Source: Bradyrhizobium sp. Ash2021 (GTDB taxonomy: Bacteria > Pseudomonadota > Alphaproteobacteria > Rhizobiales > Xanthobacteraceae). Taken from it: 64,000 nt of DNA. The position numbers were made by a program, and so were the translations under genes. The notes under the pieces were generated by a model. That model ran no database searches, had not been told where the DNA came from, and worked only from the letters and a program-made list of their open reading frames with translations. The first letter of the stretch is position 1. Each line of letters starts with the position of its first letter. Below are positions 8,553-17,105 of this stretch, piece after piece. Where the stretch lies: NCBI RefSeq assembly GCF_031202265.1, contig NZ_CP100604.1, positions 2,276,501-2,340,500 on the forward strand, written 5' to 3'.

Positions 8553-9296
8553 CTAGTGGTTCCGGAAGATTCGAGTGAAGCTGCTGCTGCTCTGATACCC
8601 CGCGTGAAGTGCAACTTGCTCGATGGACAATGCATTGGCAGCCAGCAGGCCAGTCGCATGCCGCATGCGGACACGTCTCAGGACGGGCATCGGCGATTCA
8701 CCAAACGCGGCGGCGAATCTCGCCATCAACGTCGAGCGGATCAACCATACCGGTCTGCACAGGGTCTGAACACTGAAGTCCGTCCGTCGCGAGACGTGAT
8801 GCCATTTCGGCAAACGCGCGCGCTATCGGCGGGTCATTCAAACGCGAAAAGTGCTCCACCCAGAGTTTGCAGAAGTCAGATTGCGACGAAGCAGGGCCAG
8901 CAATATGAGCTTGAACAGCGCCGACGCCATTGGGTCCCCGCCGATCTCGCGCGCGGGAAGTTCAACCATCGCATAGCTCATGAGCCGGTCGAGCTGATCA
9001 TACGCATCAAAGGTTTCGACTACCGGCGAAGCGAGCGAAGCAAAGAGATCTAGTCCCGGATCGTAAACTGCATGGAAGCAACCGCAGACGAGCGAAAATG
9101 ATGCCTCGCCTTCGCCGATCTCGTAACGGTGCACGTCCAGCGCTTCGGAAAGATCACCGGCAATCATCGCGACCCCGGCGCTCGGTCCGTCCTTTGGCGT
9201 CGCGCCCGTGGGCACGTGGATGTCGCTACCGTCGAGCACGCCGAGGCCAACGCCGGGCCCCGCTATCGCGACAAGACCTCGACAAGTTGATGACAA
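8553..9296 (-). pseudogene. AraC-family regulator, broken, fused to a Lon protease fragment
   Basis: The 5' part reads GSDIHVPTGATPKDGPSAGV, a piece of the Lon C-terminal proteolytic domain. It runs in frame into an AraC effector domain (Cupin_6 type: LVCGCFHAVYDPGLDLFASL ... DRLMSYAMVEL). The double HTH lies in another frame: LMARFAAAFGESPMPVLRRV ... LSIEQVALHAGYQSSSSFTR. The regulator is therefore split by frame changes near 8830 and its start is replaced by foreign sequence. Confidence 0.6.
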
Positions 9297-9335
9297 CGTT
9301 GGACGTCGCCTTCGTCAGGCCGTCGGAGTGCGCGC

Positions 9336-9745
9336 TTGCGGCGGGTCGCCCGCACCGGCGCCTCCATCGTCGACTACTGTCTTCGAGACGCCGGATTCAT
9401 CCTCCTGGACGACGAAATCCCCATACGCCTGACGCCGCTCACGCTGGTGATCGTCGCGCCGGGGCGAGCAATGACGGTCGCCGCGACGGAGCACGCGACC
9501 GCACCGCGGAACGCCGGCAAGCACAACAACGGCAGCTTCACACCGGGGTCGTCGCAGCGGCACACCGTCGGGGACGGCAAGCCGGCGCTGGTGCTTGCAT
9601 GCGGGTCCCTCCGAGCCAACTACGGTCCGGCGCTCGACTTGTTCGCCTCCCTTACAGCGCCGATCTTCGAGACGTTCAACGTGCACGACCGGCTCAACCA
9701 AGTGATGGCCTACGCAATGGCCGAGCTCGCAGCCCAGGACGTTGG
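9336..9745 (+). pseudogene. AraC-family effector (cupin) domain fragment
   Basis: Contains IRLTPLTLVIVAPGRAMTVA and ACGSLRANYGPALDLFASLT followed by APIFETFNVHDRLNQVMAYAMAEL, clearly homologous to the effector domain of the AraC remnant on the opposite strand next to it. The DNA-binding half is missing; the frame runs on into a transaldolase remnant read backwards. Confidence 0.55.
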
Positions 9746-9774
9746 TGGAGGACCACGATCATCGCGGCTCTCCG

Positions 9775-9950
9775 TTGGTTGTTGTCTTGCCGTCGTCGCG
9801 GACCTCACCGAAGGCGTTCGGCGATCCTGCGGCGGAGCGTCCGCAGGTCGTGCGCGAACACGCGGATGCCTTCGGCCCGCTTCTCGGTCGCCATGGCGTC
9901 CTCGTTCATGATCCCCCGGAAGGTTGTCTCGTCCATCGGGCCCTCGGGAT
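9775..9950 (-). pseudogene. Transaldolase C-terminal fragment
   Basis: Read on the minus strand: [20 protein letters not shown] followed by [21 protein letters not shown], the highly typical [15 protein letters not shown] end of transaldolase. The rest of the enzyme is absent. Confidence 0.6.
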
Positions 9951-9954
9951 CGGA

Positions 9955-10123
9955 TGTTTAAAAGCGCCGTTATTGCAATCCAAACTGCAACGCCGATGAT
10001 GCTCGCGATTACACGAAAGACTTTTTTCTCCAGGGCCTGGCCGCAAGTTCGCTCGGCTATGAGCGCAACCGTTATTATCGCCGTCGACGGCATTTTGAGC
10101 GGAAGCCAGAAGCTCACATACAA
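9955..10123 (-). pseudogene. Membrane protein fragment, possibly FUSC-type
   Basis: A hydrophobic stretch LKMPSTAIITVALIAERTCG followed by QALEKKVFRVIASIIGVAVWIAI resembles the N-terminal helices of fusaric-acid-resistance (FUSC) pumps. It is too short to be sure and joins a transaldolase fragment downstream. Confidence 0.3.
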
Positions 10124-10426
10124 TTCAGGACTGCCGTCAGCCAGACCGGGATCGCGAAAGCCCAGGGAGTAAGGGAAAACCTAACGGAAGGAACCTCACT
10201 TGTTTAGGCAGTGTCGAACAACTCTACTCCATGAATTCGACTGTCCGCCTCAACGGAAGAAGGGGTGTTGTCCGCACCTGTCATGCGGGTTCTTCGGTAG
10301 TTTCCGATGACGTCTTTGGCGGCAATCGTAGGACCGCCCGCAAAAACTCTCACTGGAACCAATGACGGCGAAGCGACGTAACGTCCGAATGGATGACGTC
10401 TTGCTGACGCCCCGCTCAACGAGTCG

Positions 10427-10804
10427 CTACTTCAACGTAGCAAGATAAGTAACGAGGTCCGTCCGGTCCGTCGGGTTCTTCAGCCCTCCGTAGGTCATCC
10501 TGTTTCCGGGAACGACCTTCTGTGGCGATTCCAGATACGCATCGAGGGTCTTCGCATCCCAGACAATGTCGGACTGCTTCATCGCATCACTGTAGCGGAA
10601 GCCGGGAGCCATACCCGCCTTCCTGCCGATGATTCCTTCCAGGCCCGGCCCGACGCGATTGGCTTGATCCGTCGCATGGCATGCTGCGCAAGCTTTGAAG
10701 ATGGTTTTTCCGTGCTCGGCGTCCTGTGCGTAGCCGGGAGTCGCGGTTGCTCCCGTAAATGCAAGCACCGCGATAAACACTCCAGTCTTTCCTGTACCCT
10801 TCAT
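10427..10804 (-). CDS. Periplasmic class I cytochrome c (c2/c550 type)
   Basis: 125 residues with a signal peptide (about 1-26, ending GYAQ), heme motif CAACH at 39-43, and the Met axial ligand in PGNRMTYGG (Met103). Size and motif order fit the soluble electron carriers that pass electrons from the bc1 complex to terminal oxidases such as the cbb3 enzyme encoded 1.3 kb away on the other strand. A Shine-Dalgarno (AAGGAT) precedes the ATG. A dyad resembling an FNR/FixK box (two mismatches to TTGATCNNGATCAA) lies at 10821-10834, immediately before the ribosome-binding site. The gene is intact. Confidence 0.85.
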   Translation of the reverse strand: MKGTGKTGVFIAVLAFTGATATPGYAQDAEHGKTIFKACAACHATDQANRVGPGLEGIIGRKAGMAPGFRYSDAMKQSDIVWDAKTLDAYLESPQKVVPGNRMTYGGLKNPTDRTDLVTYLATLK

Positions 10805-10984
10805 TGGGAATATCCTTTTTTAGATCGGGATCAGAGGTGGCGCGGCCGTGCAACGTAATTGTTGAGGTCGTCGCCCAGTCGAAGCGAGCATGCCCCTAAA
10901 AGCGTATCGGGTTGTAGCCCGCATTGAAGGGATAAGCGGATGCAGCGACAACAAAGAGGTTCTCTACATTCCTCCGTCGAAATC

Positions 10985-11218
10985 GGTGAAGGAGAGCGCA
11001 AGCGGGACTGCAGTCTCGACCGATAACCGGTACCGCTGTCGAATTTATCGACGGACGCGAATAGTGGCTCGCCCGACACCACATCGACTTAGAGTCCCGC
11101 CTGTTTGTTGTCCGGGTATTCGTTCCGAAACGGTCGCTCTGCCGGCTTGCTGCGTGACCCGGCACTGTTCTGGCGTTAGCTGCGACACTGCCTCAATATC
11201 TTTGTTGTATGTCTTCAT
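10985..11218 (-). pseudogene. msrB: Methionine-(R)-sulfoxide reductase fragment
   Basis: Starts MKTYNKDIEAVSQLTPEQCR (family: LTPEQYxVTQ) and continues in another frame as VSGEPLFASVDKFDSGTGYR (family: GEPLFxSxDKFDSGTGWPSF). At least one frameshift; the catalytic Cys half is missing. Confidence 0.6.
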
Positions 11219-11256
11219 GCTTCGACCTCCTTGCAAACAAGCATGAAAATAGGCGG

Positions 11257-11307
11257 CGAAACTCGACGGTCCAATGACCTGTGGCTATGGAATCGATGCC
11301 ATCGACG
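11257..11307. repeat. Dispersed 51-bp repeat, copy 1
   Basis: The segment containing GTGGCTATGGAATCGATGCC recurs at 59407-59457 in the same orientation with only a few differences. Significance unknown. Confidence 0.5.
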
Positions 11308-11357
11308 TTTCGCGCAAAAAAGAGACGGTGCAGTACAAACATATGCTTCTCAGAGAT

Positions 11358-11560
11358 TCTTGAGGCGTGGCTGGACTCCCCAGTTGAATTCGCTGACAAC
11401 GAATGCGAACGCGTCCGCCTGACGGATCTTCGTCGCCAATGCCTCCATCTGCGCGGGCGCTTCGCCCAGCGCTTATTCCTTGTACATGCGATCCATGATC
11501 GGCATGCCGACAGTCCTGGCGTAGATGCGTTCAGCCGCGTCACCACGTGATCGGAGCTCC
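11358..11560 (-). pseudogene. NAD(P)H-dependent FMN reductase fragment
   Basis: Minus-strand reading AERIYARTVGMPIMDRMYKE, stop, ALGEAPAQMEALATKIRQAD followed by AFAFVVSEFNWGVQPRLKNL. This is a flavodoxin-fold reductase segment with the characteristic V-S-E-x-N-x-x-x-x-P-x-L-K-N. It has an in-frame TAA and no ends. Confidence 0.5.
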
Positions 11561-11644
11561 TCGCATATGCGCCGCGACAGGCGGATACCCTTCCTGTCCG
11601 ACCGCAGAGCACGGGTGGAGCGGCACGGCGTTAACTCACACGAT

Positions 11645-11830
11645 CGCGGCCGTCGCGGGCGACGAAGCGGTTCGGCTTGCGGTTCGCGTTGTCAACCACG
11701 TGTCTCGCGGCGTGCTGCACCCGACCTCCGAGTGTACCTGCTGGGCATACATCAGGGGCACGCTATTCATAACGCGGGGTTATCACCGCGCGAGCAGATT
11801 CTGCTGTACAACGAGCCGCTAGTGCAAGAG
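11645..11830. repeat. Dispersed repeat R1, copy upstream of fixN
   Basis: About 185 bp recur at 17635-17825 in the same orientation, sharing for example CATAACGCGGGGTTATCAC and CTGCTGTACAACGAGCCGC. Both copies lie upstream of cbb3 genes (fixN and fixI). No coding content that I recognise. Confidence 0.6.
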
Positions 11831-11915
11831 CGCAAGGCTTTGGCAGTGACGCCGGGGCATCGGCCAGGACCCGGCCGCCATTTCGACGAAAGCAGATCAA
11901 CCGCGGAGATGATCC

Positions 11916-12050
11916 ATGTCGCGTACTGTCGCAGAAGCCCTCGTCGACGTCCTCGAGGCGGTCGGCGTAAAGCAAGTCTTCGGCCTGATCGGCGAAACGC
12001 TGAACCCGTCGGGCGATGCCGTGCGGCGGAGCGAATTAGACGGGATCGGT
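11916..12050 (+). pseudogene. Thiamine-diphosphate enzyme N-terminal fragment (pyruvate oxidase-like)
   Basis: Begins at an ATG with a GGAG upstream: MSRTVAEALVDVLEAVGVKQ followed by VFGLIGETLNP, the N-terminus of the PoxB/acetolactate synthase family. After about 40 codons similarity stops, 100 bp before fixN. The fusion may have removed the native fixN promoter. Confidence 0.5.
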
Positions 12051-12154
12051 GGCTGGCGCAGGCGCCCGGCGTTCTCCACGAGGCGATTTGACCAGACCTT
12101 TGACTTTTCAACGCGGACTGCATCGCGATTCCGGTTTTAGGGGGCACCAAGACA

Positions 12155-13813
12155 ATGATGGGACAGCTGACCAAATCAGAACGTCAGTACGCGCTGCTGA
12201 TCCTGTGCGGGATCGCGCTGTGCGGACTGATACTTGGCATCGCAGGCAAGGACGATCCGCTTGGCATTCACGGCGCACTCATCGCGATCGCGGCGCTCGC
12301 CGGAATCTTCAAAGTCATATCGATCTATTACGATCCCGAGCCCGACGACGAACGCCTCACCCGCTATTACGACGATCCGACAAAAGTCGGCATTATTCTC
12401 GCAATGATCTGGGCCGTGTTCGGCCTCTTTATCGGCGACTGGGTGGCATGGCTTTTGGTGAAGCCCGACTTCACGTTCGATGCTGGCTGGGCGAGCTTTG
12501 GACGGCTGCGTCCCGTTCACACCACAAGCGTGCTCTTCGGCTTCGGCGGCAACGCGCTGATCTGCACATCCTATTACGTGCTGCAGCGGACCTCACGCGC
12601 ACGCCTGCCCGATCAACTCAGCCCGTGGTTCGTGCTGCTCGGCTACAATCTGTTCTGCCTCATCGCCATCACCGGTTACATGATGGGTGTTACGCAGTCC
12701 AAGGAATACGCGGAGCCGGAGTGGTACGCGGACATCTGGCTGCTGGTGGTGTGGGTTGCCTATTTCGTCCTCTACCTGCGCACGCTTGCGCGCCGCAAGG
12801 AACCGCACATCTATGTGGCCAACTGGTATTATATGGCCTTCATCCTGGTGATAGCGATCCTACACATCGTCAACAATCTCGCTGTCCCCGTCTCCTTCGG
12901 CAGCGCGAAGAGCTATTCACTATTCTCCGGCGTGCAGGACGCGATGATCGAATGGTGGTACGGCCACAACGCGGTCGCCTTCTTCCTGACCGCCGGCTTC
13001 CTCGGCATGATGTATTACTTCCTCCCGGTGCGCGCCGGACGACCGATCTATTCATACCGGATGTCGATCATCAGTTTCTGGGGCATCACTTTCTTCTACA
13101 TGTGGGCGGGCTCGCATCACCTGCACTACACTGCGTTGCCGCAATGGGTTCAGACGCTGGGCATGACGTTCTCGCTCATGTTGCTGATTCCCTCGTGGGC
13201 GTCCGCCGCCAACGCGCTGCTGACGCTGAATGGCGCATGGGACAAGGTGCGTGATGATGCGACGCTCCGCTTCATGATGGTGGCTGCGGTGTTCTACGGC
13301 ATCACCACCTTCGAAGGATCATTCCTCGCCATCCGCCCCGTGAACTCGCTCTCCCACTACACCGACTGGACCATCGGCCACGTCCATGCCGGCGCGCTCG
13401 GATGGGTGGCGATGATTACGTTCGGATCGATCTACGCTATCGTGCCGTGGCTCTGGAAACGTGAGCGCATGTATTCCAGGCGGCTTGTCGAGGTGCACTT
13501 CTGGCTCGCGCTGGCTGGTTCCGTCGTTTATGTCTTCGCTATGTGGAATTCCGGCATCATCCAGGGGCTGATGTGGCGGACCTACAATGAGAACGGTACG
13601 CTCGCATATACCTTCGTCGACTCGCTGATTGCGATGCATCCCTACTACATCGCGCGCGCCATCGGAGGCCTGCTGTTCCTGATCGGTGCGATCGTTGGCG
13701 CCTACAACATCTGGATGACGATCAGAACCGGTATCCTTAAGGTGCACGAATTCGCAACCGACATGCCATTGCCGGTGCGCAGCGGCCCGACCGTCCTTCA
13801 ATCGGGAGAGTAA
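12155..13813 (+). CDS. fixN: Cytochrome cbb3 oxidase subunit I
   Basis: 552 residues, the catalytic subunit that reduces O2 with high affinity in the inner membrane. It has about 12 to 14 hydrophobic helices, with heme and copper ligand regions RPVHTTSVLFGFGGNA, WWYGHNAVAF, WAGSHHLHYT and TIGHVHAGALGW. Length and order match the FixN/CcoN family. It is the first gene of a tight run: fixO starts 6 bp after its stop. The upstream 100 bp contain no clear TTGAT-N4-ATCAA box, unlike most fixN genes. The gene is intact. Confidence 0.95.
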   Translation: MMGQLTKSERQYALLILCGIALCGLILGIAGKDDPLGIHGALIAIAALAGIFKVISIYYDPEPDDERLTRYYDDPTKVGIILAMIWAVFGLFIGDWVAWLLVKPDFTFDAGWASFGRLRPVHTTSVLFGFGGNALICTSYYVLQRTSRARLPDQLSPWFVLLGYNLFCLIAITGYMMGVTQSKEYAEPEWYADIWLLVVWVAYFVLYLRTLARRKEPHIYVANWYYMAFILVIAILHIVNNLAVPVSFGSAKSYSLFSGVQDAMIEWWYGHNAVAFFLTAGFLGMMYYFLPVRAGRPIYSYRMSIISFWGITFFYMWAGSHHLHYTALPQWVQTLGMTFSLMLLIPSWASAANALLTLNGAWDKVRDDATLRFMMVAAVFYGITTFEGSFLAIRPVNSLSHYTDWTIGHVHAGALGWVAMITFGSIYAIVPWLWKRERMYSRRLVEVHFWLALAGSVVYVFAMWNSGIIQGLMWRTYNENGTLAYTFVDSLIAMHPYYIARAIGGLLFLIGAIVGAYNIWMTIRTGILKVHEFATDMPLPVRSGPTVLQSGE

Positions 13814-13818
13814 GCCGC

Positions 13819-14550
13819 ATGTTCGGATTGCACTATCGGCTGGAACGTAAAGCCATCGGACTCACACTCGGCATCATCTTCGTAGCCAGCATAGGCGGCC
13901 TCGTGGAAATCGCGCCGCTCTTCACCATCCACCAGACGGTGGAAGACGCGCCTGACATGCGCGTCTACACGCCACTCGAACTGGCGGGCCGTAACATCTA
14001 TATCCGCGAAGGCTGTTACGCCTGCCACTCGCAGATGATCCGCACCCTGCGTGACGAGGTCGAACGCTATGGACCCTACTCGCTCGCCGCTGAATCGAAA
14101 TACGACCATCCCATGCTGTGGGGCTCCAAGCGCACTGGACCGGACCTCGCGCGCATCGGCGGCAAATATTCCGACGAATGGCACGTCACCCACCTCAACA
14201 ACCCGCGCGATGTACTTTCCGTCTCCGTCATGCCCGCCTATTCGTGGCTGCTGAACACGACGCTGCGCACTGATGATCTCGGCGCACACCTAAAGGCCCA
14301 GCGCACCGTCGGCGTGCCCTACACCGATGAAATGATCGCGAATGCAAGCAAGGACGCCTACGGCCAGGCTGCGCCGGATTCGCCCTACGCCGATGGCGTC
14401 ACCCGACGCTACGGCAAGGCCACCAACATCCGCGCGTTCGACAGCAAGCCCAGCGAACTCACCGAGATGGACGCGCTGGTCGCCTATCTCCAGGTGCTCG
14501 GCCACCTGACCGACGCGGCGCACAAATCCGTCGCGAATACTACGAGGTGA
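13819..14550 (+). CDS. fixO: Cytochrome cbb3 oxidase subunit II (monoheme c)
   Basis: 243 residues: one N-terminal membrane anchor (about 12-35), then a c-heme motif CYACH near residue 66 followed by SQMIR, as in CcoO. It carries electrons from FixP to FixN. Heme attachment requires the Ccm proteins encoded at 22.5-29.9 kb. Intact. Confidence 0.95.
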   Translation: MFGLHYRLERKAIGLTLGIIFVASIGGLVEIAPLFTIHQTVEDAPDMRVYTPLELAGRNIYIREGCYACHSQMIRTLRDEVERYGPYSLAAESKYDHPMLWGSKRTGPDLARIGGKYSDEWHVTHLNNPRDVLSVSVMPAYSWLLNTTLRTDDLGAHLKAQRTVGVPYTDEMIANASKDAYGQAAPDSPYADGVTRRYGKATNIRAFDSKPSELTEMDALVAYLQVLGHLTDAAHKSVANTTR

Positions 14551-14552
14551 TC

Positions 14553-14723
14553 ATGGATCTCGGACACGGTACGCTGGTGTGGTTCTCGAAGTCGTTCGGA
14601 TTGTTCTATCTGATCGCACTCTCGATCATCACCGTCGCCTACGTCTATTGGCCGTCGAACAAGAAGGTGTTCGATCACTCCGCGAAGTCGGTCCTACGCA
14701 ATGAGGATAGGCCATGGCGGTAG
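14553..14723 (+). CDS. fixQ: Cytochrome cbb3 oxidase subunit FixQ
   Basis: 56 residues starting MDLGHGTLVWFSKSFGLFYL, one transmembrane helix, ending with a charged tail (VFDHSAKSVLRNEDRPWR). The small CcoQ subunit stabilises the complex. ATG 14553 comes 3 bp after the fixO stop, and the stop overlaps the fixP start at 14714. Confidence 0.9.
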   Translation: MDLGHGTLVWFSKSFGLFYLIALSIITVAYVYWPSNKKVFDHSAKSVLRNEDRPWR

Positions 14724-15595
14724 AAGAGCGCGACAACTACACCGGTTATCTCACCACCGGACACGAGTGGAACGGCATCAAGGAATTGAACACACCCGTT
14801 CCGCGCGCGGTGTACTTTTTCCTACTGATCGCTTTTGTCTTTTCGGTCGGCTACTGGGTCTTGATGCCCGCGTGGCCACTCGGCGTCAGCTACACCAAAG
14901 GACTGCTCGGCCTCGACCAGCGCAACATCGTGCGGGACTCGCTGAAGCGAGCCGCCCTCGGCCGCAGCGCATGGACCAAGCAGATCGAGGCCAAAAGCTA
15001 TCAGGAGATTCAAGCCGATCCTGCGCTGATGAATATCGTGCGCCAGACCGGACGCCCTCTGTTTGGCGACAATTGTTCCGTGTGCCATGGGCTCAACGCA
15101 CAGGGCGGCCACGGCTTCCCGAATCTGACCACCACTTCATGGCTGTGGGGCGGTAATCCGGAAGTCATTGCCGAGACCATCCGCGTCGGCATCAACTCGC
15201 CGCATCCCGACAGCCGCACCTCGCAGATGCCGGCTTTCGGCCATGATCAGATCCTCCAACCTGCCGATGTCGACAAGGTGGTGGCCTTCGTGCGCTCCCT
15301 CTCCGATCCATCCACCACGAAGACCACAAAGCCCGGCGACGTGAACGCCGGCAAGGAGATCTTCGCTGCCAATTGCACCGCATGTCATGGCGAGGACGCC
15401 AAGGGCAACAGCGACGTGGGCGCACCGAACCTGACCGATAAGTTCTGGATCTATGGCGGCGATGCGCAGACGATCACGAACACACTGTGGCGTGGCCGGC
15501 AGGGCCACATGCCATCATGGGAAGGCCGCCTGGCTCCGCTCGATCGCAAGATCCTCGCGCTCTACCTTTTCGATCACAGGATGCCCACCCCATGA
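14714..15595 (+). CDS. fixP: Cytochrome cbb3 oxidase subunit III (diheme c)
   Basis: 293 residues: N-terminal membrane anchor (about 32-52), then two cytochrome c domains with CSVCH (121-125) and CTACH (221-225). Met ligand candidates lie in SQMPAFG and HMPSW. It accepts electrons from soluble cytochrome c and passes them to FixO. Overlaps fixQ by 10 bp; the next gene overlaps its stop by 4 bp (ATGA). Confidence 0.95.
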   Translation: MAVEERDNYTGYLTTGHEWNGIKELNTPVPRAVYFFLLIAFVFSVGYWVLMPAWPLGVSYTKGLLGLDQRNIVRDSLKRAALGRSAWTKQIEAKSYQEIQADPALMNIVRQTGRPLFGDNCSVCHGLNAQGGHGFPNLTTTSWLWGGNPEVIAETIRVGINSPHPDSRTSQMPAFGHDQILQPADVDKVVAFVRSLSDPSTTKTTKPGDVNAGKEIFAANCTACHGEDAKGNSDVGAPNLTDKFWIYGGDAQTITNTLWRGRQGHMPSWEGRLAPLDRKILALYLFDHRMPTP

Positions 15596-15837
15596 GCGGC
15601 GCGGCGGCATCGCATGGCGGATGGCAGACCAAGTCCATCGTCTGGCTGTCGGTCGCCCTCGGGCTGATCGTGCTGGCCGCCGCCAACGCGCATCTGCTTT
15701 ATGTGGCCGTCTCCTCTCAGCCGAATTGCGTCGCTCATCGCCGGCATGGCGAAGGCAACGGCGCGACCAGCTTCAGCGCGGCGACCTCGTCGTGTTCATC
15801 GAAACCGTCCATGACAACCAAAGCACTGTTGGAGTAA
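15592..15837 (+). CDS. Small membrane protein downstream of fixP
   Basis: 81 residues: MSGAAASHGGWQTKSIVWLS, one hydrophobic helix (about 17-40), then a short periplasmic-type tail with two Cys residues (QPNCVAHRRHGEG ... SSCSSKP). Similar short proteins follow fixNOQP in Bradyrhizobium relatives. It starts inside the fixP stop, so it is translated from the same mRNA. Function unknown; it stands where fixG would be expected. Confidence 0.6.
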   Translation: MSGAAASHGGWQTKSIVWLSVALGLIVLAAANAHLLYVAVSSQPNCVAHRRHGEGNGATSFSAATSSCSSKPSMTTKALLE

Positions 15838-15842
15838 TCGGC

Positions 15843-16640
15843 ATGACCATCATCCCGACCGTCGTGCCTCCGCTTCTCACGAAAAACCGCTGGCATCGCT
15901 TGCTTGCTCCTACCGATGCCTTCACATGGCTTGCGAAAGGCTGGCAGGACCTGACCGTACAGCCGATGACGAGCCTCTCCTACGGACTGCTGATCTTACT
16001 CGCGTCTGTCGCCCTCGTCGGTGGTTTGTTTCGCCTCGGCTGGGACTACATCCTGTTTCCCGCATTTGCGGGTTTTATGGTGGTAGGCCCGATCCTCGCA
16101 ATCGGCCTGTATGAAAAAAGCCGCCGCCTCGCCGCCGGCCTGCCTGTCAGTCTCGCGAGCATGATCTTCGTCAGGCCGCGATGCGGCGGACAGATCCTGT
16201 TCGCGGGCGTCCTGTTGTGTCTTTTGATGATTACATGGATGCGCGCGGCGGTGCTCATCTATGCGTTGTTCTGTGGCCTGGTGCCTTTTCCCAGTCTCGA
16301 GCATATCGCACCGATGCTGTTCACCACGCCGGTTGGCTGGGCGATGCTCATTGTCGGTAGTGCCGTCGGCGGACTGTTCGCGGCCTTCTCGTTTGCCATC
16401 AGCGCGTTTTCAATTCCAATGATGCTCGACAGGCGCGTTGACGCCCTCACCGCCATGGGCTCGAGTATGGCGCTGGTCTGGAACAACCTGCCCGTGATGC
16501 TGACCTGGGGCGCCATTGTGCTTGCACTGTTCCTGCTCTCCCTCGCCACCGGAATGCTGGGCCTGATCATCGTGTTTCCCCTGCTCGGGCACGGCACCTG
16601 GCACGCCTATCGCACGGTGGCGGTCGAAGCCGCAATATAA
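15843..16640 (+). CDS. DUF2189 membrane protein
   Basis: 265 residues with about six hydrophobic helices. The region GPILAIGLYEKSRRLAAGLP is typical of DUF2189. Such genes often sit in or next to cbb3 or cytochrome operons of Bradyrhizobiaceae; no biochemical role is known to me. ATG 15843 follows the previous stop by 5 bp. The last bases of the gene and the intergenic stretch to fixI are duplicated at 17836-17903. Confidence 0.75.
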   Translation: MTIIPTVVPPLLTKNRWHRLLAPTDAFTWLAKGWQDLTVQPMTSLSYGLLILLASVALVGGLFRLGWDYILFPAFAGFMVVGPILAIGLYEKSRRLAAGLPVSLASMIFVRPRCGGQILFAGVLLCLLMITWMRAAVLIYALFCGLVPFPSLEHIAPMLFTTPVGWAMLIVGSAVGGLFAAFSFAISAFSIPMMLDRRVDALTAMGSSMALVWNNLPVMLTWGAIVLALFLLSLATGMLGLIIVFPLLGHGTWHAYRTVAVEAAI

Positions 16641-16875
16641 CGCCACGCCGCCGGCGGAATGCCGGCGACGTGCGGAAACGGAGTGCCGATGAGCTGTTGT
16701 GCGCCCGGCGCTGAACTCGCTCTCGCGATGGCCGATCCCCACGAATGAGGAAGCGCTGCTCGCAAGCCGCATCATCGGCGACGGCGTCCGCCAGACGGAC
16801 CTCTCGGTGCCGGGCATTCACGATAGCGGCCTTATCCAGAAAGTCGAAGCGGCGCTCGGCCCGCTTCCCGCCGAT
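16612..16875 (+). repeat. Direct duplication of the DUF2189 end/fixI start, copy 1
   Basis: Matches 17830-18095 in the same orientation. The two copies bracket about 1.2 kb of foreign sequence (GMC remnant, IS30 remnant, repeat R1). Copy 1 is decayed; copy 2 leads into the intact fixI. Confidence 0.75.
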
Positions 16876-16887
16876 CGAACGACGTGA
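16688..16887 (+). pseudogene. fixI: fixI 5' fragment, decayed duplicate
   Basis: Begins MSCCAPGAELALAMADPHE and stops. In another frame it continues as EEALLASRIIGDGVRQTDLS followed by VPGIHDSGLIQKVEAALGPLP. The intact gene reads IHCGGCIHKVEAAL here, so the copper-binding CGGC has become DSGL. Similarity ends at about 16870, where a GMC oxidoreductase fragment starts. Confidence 0.75.
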
Positions 16888-16896
16888 ATTGCACGA

Positions 16897-17100
16897 ATGG
16901 GCAAGACACTGATGTCCGAGGAAGTCTACGATATTGTCAGTGTCGGCGCGGGCGCCGCCGGCTGCGTCGTTGCAAGCTATCTCGCCGAACACATCGATGC
17001 GTCGATCGCGCTGATCGAAGGGGCGACATGGATCGCGATCCCGTGCAGTGCGGTCGACGCTTATCTGCGTCCTCACCCTGCCTCAGGCCGCGTGACCCTT
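16897..17100 (+). pseudogene. GMC oxidoreductase fragment with internal deletion
   Basis: EVYDIVSVGAGAAGCVVASY followed by LAEHIDASIALIEG is the FAD-binding N-terminus. It is joined directly to [20 protein letters not shown], which in intact relatives lies about 150-200 residues later. The same second block occurs in a chimera at 54250-54693. The IS30 remnant follows. Confidence 0.6.
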
Positions 17101-17105
17101 CTCAC

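Noticed and set aside
10821..10834. FNR/FixK-like dyad before the cytochrome c gene
   Set aside because: Two mismatches, and it lies only about 17 bases from the start codon, too close for a normal activator site; mentioned under the gene but not called.
12087..12112. TTGACTTTTCAA near fixN as an FNR/FixK box
   Set aside because: The half sites are separated by four bases within a 12-mer, not the 14-bp TTGA-N6-TCAA spacing, so it is not a convincing site.
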